Source: Brachybacterium equifaecis (GTDB taxonomy: Bacteria; Actinomycetota; Actinomycetes; Actinomycetales; Dermabacteraceae). Taken from it: 64,000 bases of DNA. How positions within the stretch are numbered: the stretch's first letter is position 1; every line of letters begins with the position of its first letter. The translations under genes were made by a program, and so were the position numbers. The notes under the pieces are model-generated. The model worked only from the letters and a program-made list of their open reading frames with translations. It searched no databases and was not told the origin of the DNA. The DNA lies in NCBI RefSeq assembly GCF_023509525.1, contig NZ_JAKNCJ010000002.1, forward strand, positions 496,001-560,000, given 5' to 3'. This document shows, in pieces, positions 7,828-16,820 of the stretch.

Positions 7828-9011
7828 GACGCCTCCTGCCGGCCTGCGCGCACGGCGCTGTAGGCGTCATCGAGGATCTCGTGCTCGAGCGGGGTCGGGG
7901 GCGCACCGGTGACGAAGTCGAAGAACTCGTCCATCACGGCGAGGGGATCCGCCTCGCGACGGACGAGCGGAGCGAGGTCCCGCTCCCCGCGGCCCTGGGG
8001 ATCGAACTCGGTGAGCAGCAGGTGCGGGAACACCTGGTGCAGCCGCTCCTGCAGGTGGGGCGGGCGGGCGGCGTCGGTGATGATCGCCTTCAGCCAGTCC
8101 TGCCCGTGCGCGGGGGCCTCGGCGAGCACCTCCTCGAGCGTTCCCCGGAGCTCTGTGAGCGGCCTCGGCACAGGGGTCGAGATCCGCTCGACGGTCATCT
8201 CGGCGGGGCCGCCTGCCGACGGGGCGCCGATGTCGAGGAGGAGGACGCTCTTGCGGTGGTCCTTCTCGGAGAAGGAGAACGCCAGCGGCGAGCCGGAGTA
8301 CCAGGCGGGGGCGCCGACGAGCGCGCTGAGATCCTGCCCGCCATGGAGGTGCCCGAGCGCGAGGTAGTCGATGCCGCAGAAGACGCTCCCGGGCACGGAC
8401 CCGATGCCGCCGACGGAGAGGTCGCGCTCGGAGTCGCTGGCACTGCCTCCTGCGACGAAGGCGTGCGCGAGCACGATCGCGCGGGGGCGCTGCGCGTGCC
8501 GGGCGTGCTGGGCGATCCGCTCGCGCACCCTGTCCATCGCTGCCTGCAGGACCGCGGCGTGGCTGCGCCCCAGGGTCTCCTCGCCTTCAGGGGTGAGGGC
8601 GTGGCGGACCATGTCGGGCTCGAGGTAGGGCAGCCCGAAGACGAGAACCTCGCCGTGCTCGTCCTCGAGGACGACGGGGTGCTCGATGCCGGGCAGGTCC
8701 GTCAGCAGATGCACGCCGCTGCGCAGCAGGTCCCGGCCGAATCCCAGTCGGGCCGCGGAATCGTGGTTGCCGGGAGTGAGGATCACCGTGGTGATGCGCG
8801 CCAGGCGCGAGAGCGTGCGGCCAAGAAGTTCGACGGAGGCGACATCGGGCACCGCGCGGTCGTAGACGTCGCCGGGGATGACGACGGCGTCGACCTCGCG
8901 CTCCGCCACCAGATCCACCAGCCAGTCGTGGAAGCGCACCTGATGCTCGTGCAGGCTCTCGCCGTGGAGGGTCCGCCCCAGGTGCCAGTCGGAGGTGTGC
9001 AGGATTCTCAT
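7824..9011 (-). CDS. sbcD: nuclease SbcCD subunit D (Mre11-like)
   Basis: The Mn-dependent nuclease subunit that pairs with SbcC in double-strand break and hairpin processing. The 395 residues are close to the usual 400. Phosphoesterase motifs are present in order: TSDWHLG (residues 6-12), GDVYDRA (about 48), TPGNHDSAARLG (about 81), and a later HAFVAGG and ALGHLHGGQ. The ATG at 9011 has no Shine-Dalgarno sequence. Instead, a TAGAGT -10 box lies six bases before it, so I infer a leaderless mRNA starting at the ATG. The gene heads the sbcDC operon. Confidence 0.97.
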   Translation of the reverse strand: MRILHTSDWHLGRTLHGESLHEHQVRFHDWLVDLVAEREVDAVVIPGDVYDRAVPDVASVELLGRTLSRLARITTVILTPGNHDSAARLGFGRDLLRSGVHLLTDLPGIEHPVVLEDEHGEVLVFGLPYLEPDMVRHALTPEGEETLGRSHAAVLQAAMDRVRERIAQHARHAQRPRAIVLAHAFVAGGSASDSERDLSVGGIGSVPGSVFCGIDYLALGHLHGGQDLSALVGAPAWYSGSPLAFSFSEKDHRKSVLLLDIGAPSAGGPAEMTVERISTPVPRPLTELRGTLEEVLAEAPAHGQDWLKAIITDAARPPHLQERLHQVFPHLLLTEFDPQGRGERDLAPLVRREADPLAVMDEFFDFVTGAPPTPLEHEILDDAYSAVRAGRQEAS

Positions 9012-9017
9012 GGCTCG

Positions 9018-9023
9018 ACTCTA
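9018..9023 (-). promoter_or_regulatory. -10 box TAGAGT, leaderless promoter of sbcDC
   Basis: On the minus strand TAGAGT is followed by CGAGCC and then the sbcD ATG. The 15-base string CTAGAGTCGAGCCAT recurs exactly upstream of ndh at 15288-15302. The -35 element is weak. Confidence 0.5.
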
Positions 9024-9099
9024 GGGAGGGGCGCCGACATTCGAGGACAGGCCGGCTCCGAGAGCCCTCTCCCCGCGTCCCGGCCCTGGGCAGCGAGAA

Positions 9100-9171
9100 G
9101 GCCCCCGAGCCGTTCCGCCGGAGCGGAGCGACCCGAGGGCCTCGCGGAGGGCGGGCGCACTCAGCGCCCGC
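9100..9171 (-). terminator. two hairpins after the ExeM-like nuclease gene
   Basis: Directly after the stop at 9179 the minus strand can fold GCGGGCGC with GCGCCCGC (9151-9171). It can then form a longer imperfect stem (9100-9142) that pairs outer GGCCC/GGGCC and inner TCCGC/GCGGA. There is no T-run. Together they probably end transcription of the nuclease gene. Confidence 0.6.
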
Positions 9172-9178
9172 TCCTCGA

Positions 9179-9720
9179 TCAGTTGTCGACGAAGTCGATG
9201 CCTGCCGTGTCCATGCGATGCATGAACGCAGCCATCGCATCACGGTTCATCGGACCCCACGGACGGTACGACCCATCCGGGAAGCCCGTCGTGATGCCCT
9301 GCTCCTTCAGCCACGCGATCTCCTTCGCGTACTGCAGACCCGCCGGAACATCCGAGAACGGACCCGCCGCCGGCGCCGACGCCGCAGGCTCCCCCGCGTA
9401 CCGGTACACGAACGCGGCCATCGCATCACGATCGATCGGCGTCACCGGACGGAACTCCCGAGTCCCGTCGGCCTTCACCCAACCCGTGGTGATGCCCTCC
9501 TGGTAGGCCCACAGCACCGCGGCATAGTGCTCGTCCCCGGCCTTGATATCCGTGAACGGCGACGCCCCGGAAGTGTCCACCGCAGGCGATCCAGCCATGC
9601 GGTACAGGAACGCGGCCATCGCATCGCGGTTCACCGGGGAAACGGGACGGTAGGAGCCGTCGGCCCAGCCCGTCACGTAGCCCTGCTCCGCCGCCCAGCA
9701 GATGTCGTCGTGGAACTGCA
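9179..9720 (-). repeat. SLH-coding DNA repeat, copy 1
   Basis: The 3' end of the nuclease gene is closely similar at DNA level to 12465-13010 in the nucleotidase gene. Long stretches are identical, for example the segment around 9412-9475 versus 12698-12761. Synonymous sites agree as well, which points to recent duplication or gene conversion. Confidence 0.88.
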
Positions 9721-12334
9721 GCGACGCGGGCACATCCGCGAACGTGCACTCGAACGGCGCGGGGGGCGCGGTGATCTCGGACTTCATGCCCACGATCAGC
9801 GGGTTGTGGTCCGAGGAGGCGAAGGGGCCGCCCTCGTACAGGTCCGTGACGTTGGAGTTGTGGCGGGAGTACTGGAAGGCCGGAGACTCCGGTCCGTTGA
9901 TGCCCCAGTCGTCGGCGCCCGTCAGACGCTCCAGGGCCGAGGGGCTCGCGAGGACGTGGTCCAGGGAGCCCACCATGCCGCCGTAGCTGTAGGACCAGCC
10001 CTCCGGGTCGAAGTGGCTGCTGACGTCCGTGTAGCCCTTGCCGTAGAAGAGCTGCAGGGGCTCCTCCTGGGTGTAGGCGTTGAAGTCTCCCACGAGGAGG
10101 ACGTCCTGCACGTGGAGCGCGCTCTGGCGCCCCTCGACCCAGGTGTTCAGCGCGCCGGCCTGCTGCAGGCGGGAGGTGCGGGAGTTGCCCTGGACCGGGT
10201 CGGCCGGGAGGCTCGCGTCCTCCGCGTCCTTGGAGCCCTTGGACTTGAAGTGGTTGACCACGTAGAAGAACGGCTCGCCTGCGGAGACGGTGCCGTCGGC
10301 AGAGGCCGAGATGGGCTCGAAGACCTGGCCGATGGGCTCGCGCGCGTTGTCGAACGCGGGATCGCCGATGAGGATCTGCGCATCGCCGACGGGGCGCACC
10401 TGGCCGGGCTTGAAGATGATCGCGCTGGTAATCGCGTCCTGGCCGCCCTTCTGGCCGGCCGCCGCGTACGCGGGCGCGGTGCGGACGTAGTCCCAGGTGC
10501 CGGCGCCGTCCTTCTCGTTGAGCGCTGCGACGAGGGTCGCGGTGGCCTCGTCGGGCGTCTCGCCCAGGCGCGCGGAGTTCTCGATCTCCATCAGGCCGAC
10601 GACGTCCATCCCGGAGGCGGAGATCGCCTCGACGATCTTCTTCTCCTGGCGCTCGAAGTCCGCCTGGCCCCAGGCGCCGCGCAGGTCGCAGCCGCCGCGC
10701 ACCGAGACGCCGACTCCGGCACGGTCCGTGTAGGGGGTGCAGCCGGTGGTGTCCGCGCCGAGGGTGGTGAAGTAGTTCAGCACGTTGAAGGAGCCGACCT
10801 GGAGGTCGCCGCCGACGGCGTCGGGGGCGGAGGTCCGCGTGTTCTCGAAGGCGATGCCGTCGCTGGCGGAGCTCGACCACGGGGTCGTCGGGTTCAGCCG
10901 CCACGCGTTGAAGGACGTCGTGAAGATGACGGGCTTCTCGAACTCCACGGCAGCGCCCACGCGCACCGGCTCCTGGTTGGAGAGGTAGGACAGCGGCTCG
11001 TCGGTGGCGCGGGAGAAGTTCGTGGTCTTCGCGTCATCCAGCAGGATGACCTGCGCGGCGGCGGCGTTGAACTCCGCCGTGGCCTCGGGGCCGGGGCGCA
11101 TGACATCACCGGGCTGGCGCAGCGGCTTGTCGCCGATCGCGAGGCTGACCTCGCCGTAGTTCATCGTCCCGTAGACGTCCGTCACGGTGAAGGCGCCCTT
11201 CCCGGGCTGCAGGAGCATGTGCTCGAGCGACTCGCGAGCGGCCTCATCGGTGGGGAACGCGCCGGTGAAGGTGGAGGGTGCGACGGCGGGGAGCGCATCC
11301 GGCAGCACGGAGAAGTCTGCGGCCCGCGCCACCGAGATCTGCGTGGAGCCGTTGAACTCGGAGACCGCGCCCGTGATCTTCACGCTCTGGCCGATCTGGA
11401 CCGACGCGACGGTCGCGGGCGAGTACACGAACAGGGCCGTGGAGCCCTTGTGGCTGGAGAAGTCGAGCGCGCCGCCGGTGCCGCCGGTCTGGATGACGTA
11501 GCCGTTCAGGCCGCCGGTGGCGTACACGGCGGTGACGACGCCGGTGGTGGTGACGGTCTGCCCGGCGAGCGGCGAGGCGGCGCCGGTGCCCTGGATGTCC
11601 GCGATGGAGACGACGCTCGCGGAGGGCGGCGTGGTCGGATCGGTCGGGGTGGGCGGATCGGTGGGCGTGGTGGGATCGGTGGGCGTCGCGCCGGAGTTCT
11701 GCGGAGTGGGGGCGCCGACGGCGAAGTCCTGGCTGTTGCTGCCCGTCGCCGCGATGCGCGAGGCCGAGGTGGAGTTCGACAGCGCCGGCGCCGCCGCATC
11801 GCCGGCGAAGACCGTGGCTGAGCCGAAGCCCACGACGTCCAGAACAGCCGGGTTCTCGGAACAGGTGGCGGCGGTGCACTTGATCGCCGCGGTTCCGTTG
11901 GACAGCAGGAACGTCCCGTTGGTCGCACTGGCTGCGATGGTGCCGACGGCGTCTGGCGTCGGCAGGTCCTTCGCGATCTCGTTGCCCGCCGCGAGCTGGA
12001 TCAGGTACGTCGAGCCTGCGGGAATCGTCCCCGTCAGGCTCACCGATCCACCAGGGTTGCCATTCGCGGCGAAGTACTGCAGCGACCAGCCGTCGACGGA
12101 GACCGCCGCGCTCGAGCTGTTCTTCAGCTCCACGAAGTCGTTCTTGAACTCCGCACCCTTGTTCCCGCCCCCGCCGTACACCTCATTGATCGAGACGGCC
12201 GTGGGGACGATCGGGCCGGCGAGCGCGGCGCTCATGCCGAAGGGCAGCAGGGTGGCGCCGAGGGCGGCGGCTCCGGCGCAGGCGGCGAGCCGGCGCAGCG
12301 CCGCGGCGCGCAGAGGGAGGGTGCGGATGGTCAT
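9179..12334 (-). CDS. secreted ExeM/NucH-like endonuclease with lamin-tail domain and three SLH-like repeats
   Basis: A 1051-residue exported nuclease. A signal peptide (about residues 1-40, Arg-rich then Ala-rich) is followed by a lamin-tail domain (about 45-160: SINEVYGGGGNKGAEFKNDF), a Pro/Thr linker (PTDPTTPTDPPTPTDP), an OB-like region (SIADIQGTGAASPLAGQTVT) and an endonuclease/exonuclease/phosphatase domain (about 515-855). That domain shows VGSFNVLNYF, MEIEN, VVNHFKSKGS, LVGDFNAY and SSDHNPLIVG, the expected catalytic motifs. The last 185 residues are three S-layer-homology-like repeats (FADVP/FTDI/FSDVP, each ending R-P-x-x-P-x-x-R-D-A-M-A-A-F). The family degrades extracellular DNA; the repeats probably hold it on the cell wall. 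The ATG at 12334 has AGGAGA upstream. The gene lies 130 bases downstream of a nucleotidase gene with the same anchor. Confidence 0.93.
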   Translation of the reverse strand: MTIRTLPLRAAALRRLAACAGAAALGATLLPFGMSAALAGPIVPTAVSINEVYGGGGNKGAEFKNDFVELKNSSSAAVSVDGWSLQYFAANGNPGGSVSLTGTIPAGSTYLIQLAAGNEIAKDLPTPDAVGTIAASATNGTFLLSNGTAAIKCTAATCSENPAVLDVVGFGSATVFAGDAAAPALSNSTSASRIAATGSNSQDFAVGAPTPQNSGATPTDPTTPTDPPTPTDPTTPPSASVVSIADIQGTGAASPLAGQTVTTTGVVTAVYATGGLNGYVIQTGGTGGALDFSSHKGSTALFVYSPATVASVQIGQSVKITGAVSEFNGSTQISVARAADFSVLPDALPAVAPSTFTGAFPTDEAARESLEHMLLQPGKGAFTVTDVYGTMNYGEVSLAIGDKPLRQPGDVMRPGPEATAEFNAAAAQVILLDDAKTTNFSRATDEPLSYLSNQEPVRVGAAVEFEKPVIFTTSFNAWRLNPTTPWSSSASDGIAFENTRTSAPDAVGGDLQVGSFNVLNYFTTLGADTTGCTPYTDRAGVGVSVRGGCDLRGAWGQADFERQEKKIVEAISASGMDVVGLMEIENSARLGETPDEATATLVAALNEKDGAGTWDYVRTAPAYAAAGQKGGQDAITSAIIFKPGQVRPVGDAQILIGDPAFDNAREPIGQVFEPISASADGTVSAGEPFFYVVNHFKSKGSKDAEDASLPADPVQGNSRTSRLQQAGALNTWVEGRQSALHVQDVLLVGDFNAYTQEEPLQLFYGKGYTDVSSHFDPEGWSYSYGGMVGSLDHVLASPSALERLTGADDWGINGPESPAFQYSRHNSNVTDLYEGGPFASSDHNPLIVGMKSEITAPPAPFECTFADVPASLQFHDDICWAAEQGYVTGWADGSYRPVSPVNRDAMAAFLYRMAGSPAVDTSGASPFTDIKAGDEHYAAVLWAYQEGITTGWVKADGTREFRPVTPIDRDAMAAFVYRYAGEPAASAPAAGPFSDVPAGLQYAKEIAWLKEQGITTGFPDGSYRPWGPMNRDAMAAFMHRMDTAGIDFVDN

Positions 12335-12427
12335 GGGGGTCTCCTGGTGGGGGTGAGGGGAGGAGCGGCTTCGAGGTGGAGGCGTGAGGGAGGGGGCGCG
12401 GCGCTTCGCCTCGCCCCCTCATGGGCG

Positions 12428-12457
12428 GCGGGGCGGCCCGTCTCCGGGCCGCCCCGC
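12428..12457 (-). terminator. perfect hairpin after the nucleotidase gene
   Basis: Thirteen-base perfect arms (12428-12440 and 12445-12457) flank a four-base loop, eight bases after the stop at 12465. A second GC-rich stem (about 12390-12420) follows. This should separate the nucleotidase and nuclease transcripts. Confidence 0.8.
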
Positions 12458-12464
12458 GTGCTGA

Positions 12465-13010
12465 TCAGTTGTCGACGAACTCCACGCCGGCCTTGTCCAT
12501 GCGGTACATGAACGCGGCCATCGCGTCGCGCTTCATCGGGCTCCAGGGGCGGTACGTCGCATCCGGGTAGCCGGTGGTGATGCCCTGCGCCTTCAGCCAG
12601 GCGATCTCCTTCGCGTACTGCAGACCCGCCGGAACATCGGTGAACGGACCCGCCGCCGGCGCCGATGCAGAGGGCTCCCCCGCATACCGGTACACGAACG
12701 CGGCCATCGCATCACGATCGATCGGCGTCACCGGACGGAACTCCCGAGTCCCGTCGGCCGCGACCCACCCCGTGGTGATGCCCTCCTGATAGGCCCACAG
12801 CACCGCCGCGTAGTGCTCATCCCCGGCCTTGATATCCGTGAACGGCGACGCGCCGGAAGTGTCCACTGCAGGGGATCCGGCCATGCGGTACAGGAAAGCG
12901 GCCATCGCATCGCGGTTCACCGATTCGAAGGGGCGGTAGGAGCCGTCGGCCCAACCCGTTACATAGCCCTGGTCGGCCGCCCAGTAGATCTCATCGGCGA
13001 ACTGGAGGTC
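12465..13010 (-). repeat. SLH-coding DNA repeat, copy 2
   Basis: This partner of copy 1 at 9179-9720 encodes the three SLH-like repeats of the nucleotidase. The middle repeat is almost identical between the two genes, while the outer ends differ more. Confidence 0.88.
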
Positions 13011-15038
13011 CTCGGGGACGTCCGTGAAAAGACCGTCCTCGAACGAGACGGGCACGAGGATCTCGGTGCCGGCCTCGGGCGTCGTCGTGATCGAGGCCAG
13101 GTGGTCGCCGCGGGGGATCGCGCCTGCCGGGATCGCGATCTGTGCGGCGAAGGAGCCGCCCGTCTGCGCGGTGTACGGCGCCGAGTAGGTGGCCCCGGCG
13201 ATCTCGACGGACACCTGGGTGACCTGCGGGGCGCCGAGGGAGCGGCTCTCCACTCCCGAGATCGTCAGGAGCGTCCCGCCATCGGCAGCCTCGCCGAGCA
13301 CGACCTGCGCGCCGCGCGCGGAGTAGTCGGGGGCGAGATTCTGGTGAGCCTTCAGGTAGTCGATCCACGCGTCGCGGTCCAGAAGGCCCGTGTCGGTGGT
13401 GCCGGTGCCCTTGGCGAAGGTATGGAAGTTGTCGCCGCCGGCCACGAGGAAGCTCGCTGCGACGACCGTGTAGGTGGCGTCGAGATCGATGGGCTCGCCG
13501 TCGATCATCACCGAGGTGATGCGCTCATCGCGCTTCTGCGAGGCGTCGTAGGTGTAGGTGACGTTGTCCGACAGGCCCAGCTGCAGGTAGCCGCGCGAGG
13601 GGGTCGTGCCGTCGGCGTTGCGCTGCCACTGCTCCTCGAGGAGCTGGACGAACTGCGCGCCGGTGAGCTGCGTGGTCGAGAGGTTGTTGACGAAGGGGAC
13701 GATGTCGTTCGCCTCCTTGTACGTCACCACCCCGTCGCCCTCGGCGCCGGCAGCGGCGTAGTTCAGATCCGCGCGCACACCGCCGGGGTTCATCACGCCG
13801 ATGGTGGCCTTCGTGCCGCCGTAGGAATCCTGGTTGGTGGCCCACACCATCGACTCCGCGAGCCCGTTCGACAGGGCCGAGGCGGATCCGCGGTCATCGC
13901 CGCGGCTCGCTCCGGCGTCGGCCTTGCGGGTCCAGACCCCGTTCACGTACTCGGCGCGGTTGGGGGCGAACGCGGTGGTGACGTCTCCGGTGATGGTGCC
14001 GACGCTCTGCTGGGCGGCGATGTCGCCCTGCTTGGTGGCCTTCTCGGAGATCGCCGCGGCAGCGGCGTAGGTCGGATCCGAGGCGCACGCGGCGAGGTCG
14101 GCGCCCTTGGTGGGGACGAGGCCAGTCTTCGCGGGCACCGCGTCCCAGTCGCCGTCGGCCCCGAGCTCGAGGGTGACCTTGCCCAGATTCTCGCCGTAGG
14201 AGCCGGTCTGCATGATCGGGCGCGTCTCGCCGGACTGACCGGGCACGGGCGCCTGGAAGCTATAGGTCTGGTGGGTGTGCGCGTTGAAGATGACGTCGGC
14301 CTCGGCGGAGGTCTCGTTCACGATCGTGTCGAACAGGGCGCCCGCCGTGGGCGCGCTGCCGGCCGGGGCGCTCGCGGAGGAGCCCTCGTGGTACTCGACC
14401 ACCAGCACGTCGTACTTCTCGCCCGAGGCCTTGAGCTCGGCGATCGCGGTGTTCACGGAGGCGACAGGGTCGCGGAATTCGATGCCGGCGAGACCTGCCG
14501 GAGAGGTCAGGGCAGGGGTCTCCTGGGTGACGGCGCCGACGACGGCGACCTTCACATCGCCCGCATCGACGAGGGCGTAGGCCGGGGTGGTGCGCTTGCC
14601 GCCCTCGTAGACGTTCACGGCGAGGTAGGGCCACTTCGCCTGCTTCGCGATGCGGTCGCGCAGGTCGGCGTAGCCCTGGTCGTACTCGTGGTTGCCCGTG
14701 GCGCTCGCCTGGAGGCCGAGGGCGTTGAGGTAGTCGATCGTGGGCTGGTCGTTCTGGATGTAGGAGGCGAACTCGCTCGCGCCCACGAGATCGCCCGAGG
14801 CGAGGAACGCGGAGTTCGAGACGCCCGCGCGCTGCGTGACGAGCGTGCAGGCGAGCGGCTTCGCGGTCGCCGTGATCCGGCCGTGGAAGTCGTTGATGTT
14901 GAACAGCGTGACCTGGTCGCCGGTGCCGGCGGCGAGGACGGGGCCCCCGATCGCAAGGGCGGAGGTGAGGGTCACGGCGGCGAGGCCGAGGCCGGCGGCC
15001 GAGCGGCGAGCGGAGCGCCGCGCGAAGGATGAGGACAT
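12465..15038 (-). CDS. secreted UshA-like 5'-nucleotidase/metallophosphatase with three SLH-like repeats
   Basis: A predicted cell-surface enzyme of 857 residues that removes phosphate from nucleotides. After a signal peptide (about 1-38, RRSARR then a hydrophobic core ending VLAAG) comes a calcineurin-type domain with LFNINDFHGR, SGDLVGASEF, TGNHEYDQG and FNAHTHQTY. The 5'-nucleotidase C-terminal domain follows (about 345-535: VMNPGGVRADL, VVAASFLVAGGDNF). A short beta domain and three SLH-like repeats (about 665-857) end the protein. The ATG at 15038 is chosen because GGAGA lies five bases upstream; a TTG one codon earlier is an unlikely start. The shared anchor with the downstream nuclease suggests joint use of extracellular DNA as a phosphate and nucleoside source. 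Confidence 0.93.
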   Translation of the reverse strand: MSSSFARRSARRSAAGLGLAAVTLTSALAIGGPVLAAGTGDQVTLFNINDFHGRITATAKPLACTLVTQRAGVSNSAFLASGDLVGASEFASYIQNDQPTIDYLNALGLQASATGNHEYDQGYADLRDRIAKQAKWPYLAVNVYEGGKRTTPAYALVDAGDVKVAVVGAVTQETPALTSPAGLAGIEFRDPVASVNTAIAELKASGEKYDVLVVEYHEGSSASAPAGSAPTAGALFDTIVNETSAEADVIFNAHTHQTYSFQAPVPGQSGETRPIMQTGSYGENLGKVTLELGADGDWDAVPAKTGLVPTKGADLAACASDPTYAAAAAISEKATKQGDIAAQQSVGTITGDVTTAFAPNRAEYVNGVWTRKADAGASRGDDRGSASALSNGLAESMVWATNQDSYGGTKATIGVMNPGGVRADLNYAAAGAEGDGVVTYKEANDIVPFVNNLSTTQLTGAQFVQLLEEQWQRNADGTTPSRGYLQLGLSDNVTYTYDASQKRDERITSVMIDGEPIDLDATYTVVAASFLVAGGDNFHTFAKGTGTTDTGLLDRDAWIDYLKAHQNLAPDYSARGAQVVLGEAADGGTLLTISGVESRSLGAPQVTQVSVEIAGATYSAPYTAQTGGSFAAQIAIPAGAIPRGDHLASITTTPEAGTEILVPVSFEDGLFTDVPEDLQFADEIYWAADQGYVTGWADGSYRPFESVNRDAMAAFLYRMAGSPAVDTSGASPFTDIKAGDEHYAAVLWAYQEGITTGWVAADGTREFRPVTPIDRDAMAAFVYRYAGEPSASAPAAGPFTDVPAGLQYAKEIAWLKAQGITTGYPDATYRPWSPMKRDAMAAFMYRMDKAGVEFVDN

Positions 15039-15288
15039 CAACGTCTCCTGGGGGATGGGGTGGGGATCTCAGTGATCCCTGTCATTGAACCCCGGCCCAC
15101 CGACGGACGAGACCGATGTGACCATTTCGTGACCAGGTGCCTCATCAGCCGTTCCGTGCGCGCCATGCGCTGTTCACCCGGGCTGTGCGTGCGGGCCGGC
15201 ACTTCCCGCGCGCTCCCCCGCAGACTCTGCGCGCGCTCCCCCGGCTCCGCCCGCGCTGCCGTGCATGCGGCGAGGGGGAGGGTTCCTC

Positions 15289-15294
15289 TAGAGT
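15289..15294 (+). promoter_or_regulatory. -10 box TAGAGT upstream of ndh
   Basis: The string CTAGAGTCGAGCCAT (15288-15302) is identical to the sbcD promoter core. The predicted start of transcription is near 15301, about 32 bases before the ndh ATG. The rest of the 15039-15332 gap shows no other recognisable element. Confidence 0.45.
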
Positions 15295-15332
15295 CGAGCC
15301 ATCGCCCCCCGCTCTCGTCGCCAAGGATCACC

Positions 15333-16757
15333 ATGCTCACTTCCGCCCTCGACCGCCTCCTGGGCCGGCGCACCACCGTGCCCGCAGCGGACGGCTCCTC
15401 CTGGCCCCACGTCGTCGTCGTCGGCGGCGGCTTCGCGGGCGCGAACGCCGTGCTGCACCTGCGCGACACCCGCGTGCGCATCACCCTCATCGACCGCAAT
15501 GCGTACAAGACCTTCCAGCCCCTCCTGTACCAGGTGGCCACGGCCGGCCTGAACCCGGGCGACGTCACGATGATGCTGCGCTCCCTCTCCCTCACGGTGC
15601 CGAACATGCGCTACCGCCAAGGCGAGGTCGTGGGCGTGGATCCGCAGCGGAAGGTCGTCAGCCTCGAGGGCGGCGAGGACGAGCCCGAGGAGATGGCGTA
15701 CGACTACCTCGTGCTCGCCAACGGCGCCACCACCACCTACTTCGGCACCCCCGGCGCCGAGGAGTACGCGATGCCGATGTACACCCGCGCACAGGCCCTC
15801 GCGATCCGCGAGCGCGTGTTCTCCGAGCTCGAGCGCACCAGCCGCGCGGGCGACTCGGACAAGCTCCAGGTGTGCATCGTGGGCGGCGGGCCGACGGGCG
15901 TGGAGATCGCGGGCGCGCTCGCGGACTTCCGCCTGCAGGAGCTCGACGTGCTCTACCCGGAGATGGATCCGGGCACGCTGCGGGTCTCCGTGCTGCAGCG
16001 CGGCACGGAAGTGCTCAAGGAGTTCCGCGAGGAGTACCGCGGCTACGCGGCCGAGGAGCTCCGCTCGCGCGGGGTGCAGCTGAAGCTCGGCCACGGCGTG
16101 AAGGAGGTCGGGTACGACTACGTCGTGCTCGATGACGACTCGGTGCTCGAGTCGGACATCACGATCTGGGCCGCGGGCGTCGCGATCTCGAAGGCCGTCG
16201 CGCAGTGGGGCTTCCCCCAGGACAAGCACGGCCGCATCATCGTGGACCGCACGCTGCAGGTGGAGGGCTTCCCGGGCGTCTACGCCGCGGGCGATGTCGC
16301 CGGCGGCGAGGACGCCCTCCCCCAGCTCGCGCAGCCCGCCATCCAGACGGGTCACGCGGTCGCGAAGTCCATCGCGGCCGACGTCGCGGGCCGTCGCCCG
16401 GAGCCGTTCACGTACGCGGACTTCGGCACCATGGCCACCATCGGGCGCCGCGCCGCGATCGTGCAGCTGCCGCAGACCCCGCTGGTCAAGCGCGCGCACC
16501 TGGAGAACGTCGGATTCACCGGCACGATCGGCTGGCTGGCCTGGCTCGGCGTGCATGTGGGCAAGCTGCTGGGCCACCGCAACCAGCGCGCCGTCTCGAT
16601 GAACCTCGTCTCGCTGTACACGAGCGGGCTGCGCACCCGGCACCAGCCGAACCCGATCATCGGCGAGGTCGACTCGATCGCGGCCGCCCGTCGGTTCCGC
16701 GAGGAGGCCGGCTCGCGCCGCTTCGGCCCGGACAAGGACACCCCCGGGCACGACTGA
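15333..16757 (+). CDS. ndh: type II NADH:quinone oxidoreductase (NDH-2)
   Basis: A non-proton-pumping NADH dehydrogenase that passes electrons from NADH to menaquinone at the inner face of the membrane. The 474 residues hold an N-terminal FAD-binding motif (VVVVGGGFAGANAVLHL, near residue 27), the NAD-binding motif (VCIVGGGPTGVEIAGAL, near 181) and the flavin-contacting YAAGDVAGG (near 317). A C-terminal amphipathic stretch (TGTIGWLAWLGVHVGKLLG) is typical for membrane attachment. The ATG at 15333 is chosen because AAGGA lies five bases upstream and the FAD motif starts shortly after; a longer upstream frame has no such support. The gene is monocistronic and ends at a strong hairpin. Confidence 0.95.
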   Translation: MLTSALDRLLGRRTTVPAADGSSWPHVVVVGGGFAGANAVLHLRDTRVRITLIDRNAYKTFQPLLYQVATAGLNPGDVTMMLRSLSLTVPNMRYRQGEVVGVDPQRKVVSLEGGEDEPEEMAYDYLVLANGATTTYFGTPGAEEYAMPMYTRAQALAIRERVFSELERTSRAGDSDKLQVCIVGGGPTGVEIAGALADFRLQELDVLYPEMDPGTLRVSVLQRGTEVLKEFREEYRGYAAEELRSRGVQLKLGHGVKEVGYDYVVLDDDSVLESDITIWAAGVAISKAVAQWGFPQDKHGRIIVDRTLQVEGFPGVYAAGDVAGGEDALPQLAQPAIQTGHAVAKSIAADVAGRRPEPFTYADFGTMATIGRRAAIVQLPQTPLVKRAHLENVGFTGTIGWLAWLGVHVGKLLGHRNQRAVSMNLVSLYTSGLRTRHQPNPIIGEVDSIAAARRFREEAGSRRFGPDKDTPGHD

Positions 16758-16772
16758 TCCCGGAGCCTTCCT

Positions 16773-16809
16773 CGCAGCGCCCTCGCCCTTCTCGGGCGGG
16801 GGCGCTGCG
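16773..16809 (+). terminator. terminator hairpin of ndh
   Basis: CGCAGCGCCCTCGCCC pairs with GGGCGGGGGCGCTGCG around a short loop, 15 bases after the ndh stop. There is no clear T-run. Confidence 0.8.
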
Positions 16810-16820
16810 TCCGTCCGACG

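Noticed and set aside
15060-15332. N-terminal extension of Ndh of about 90 residues
   Set aside because: The extension has no similarity to the family, crosses a likely promoter, and lacks a ribosome site.
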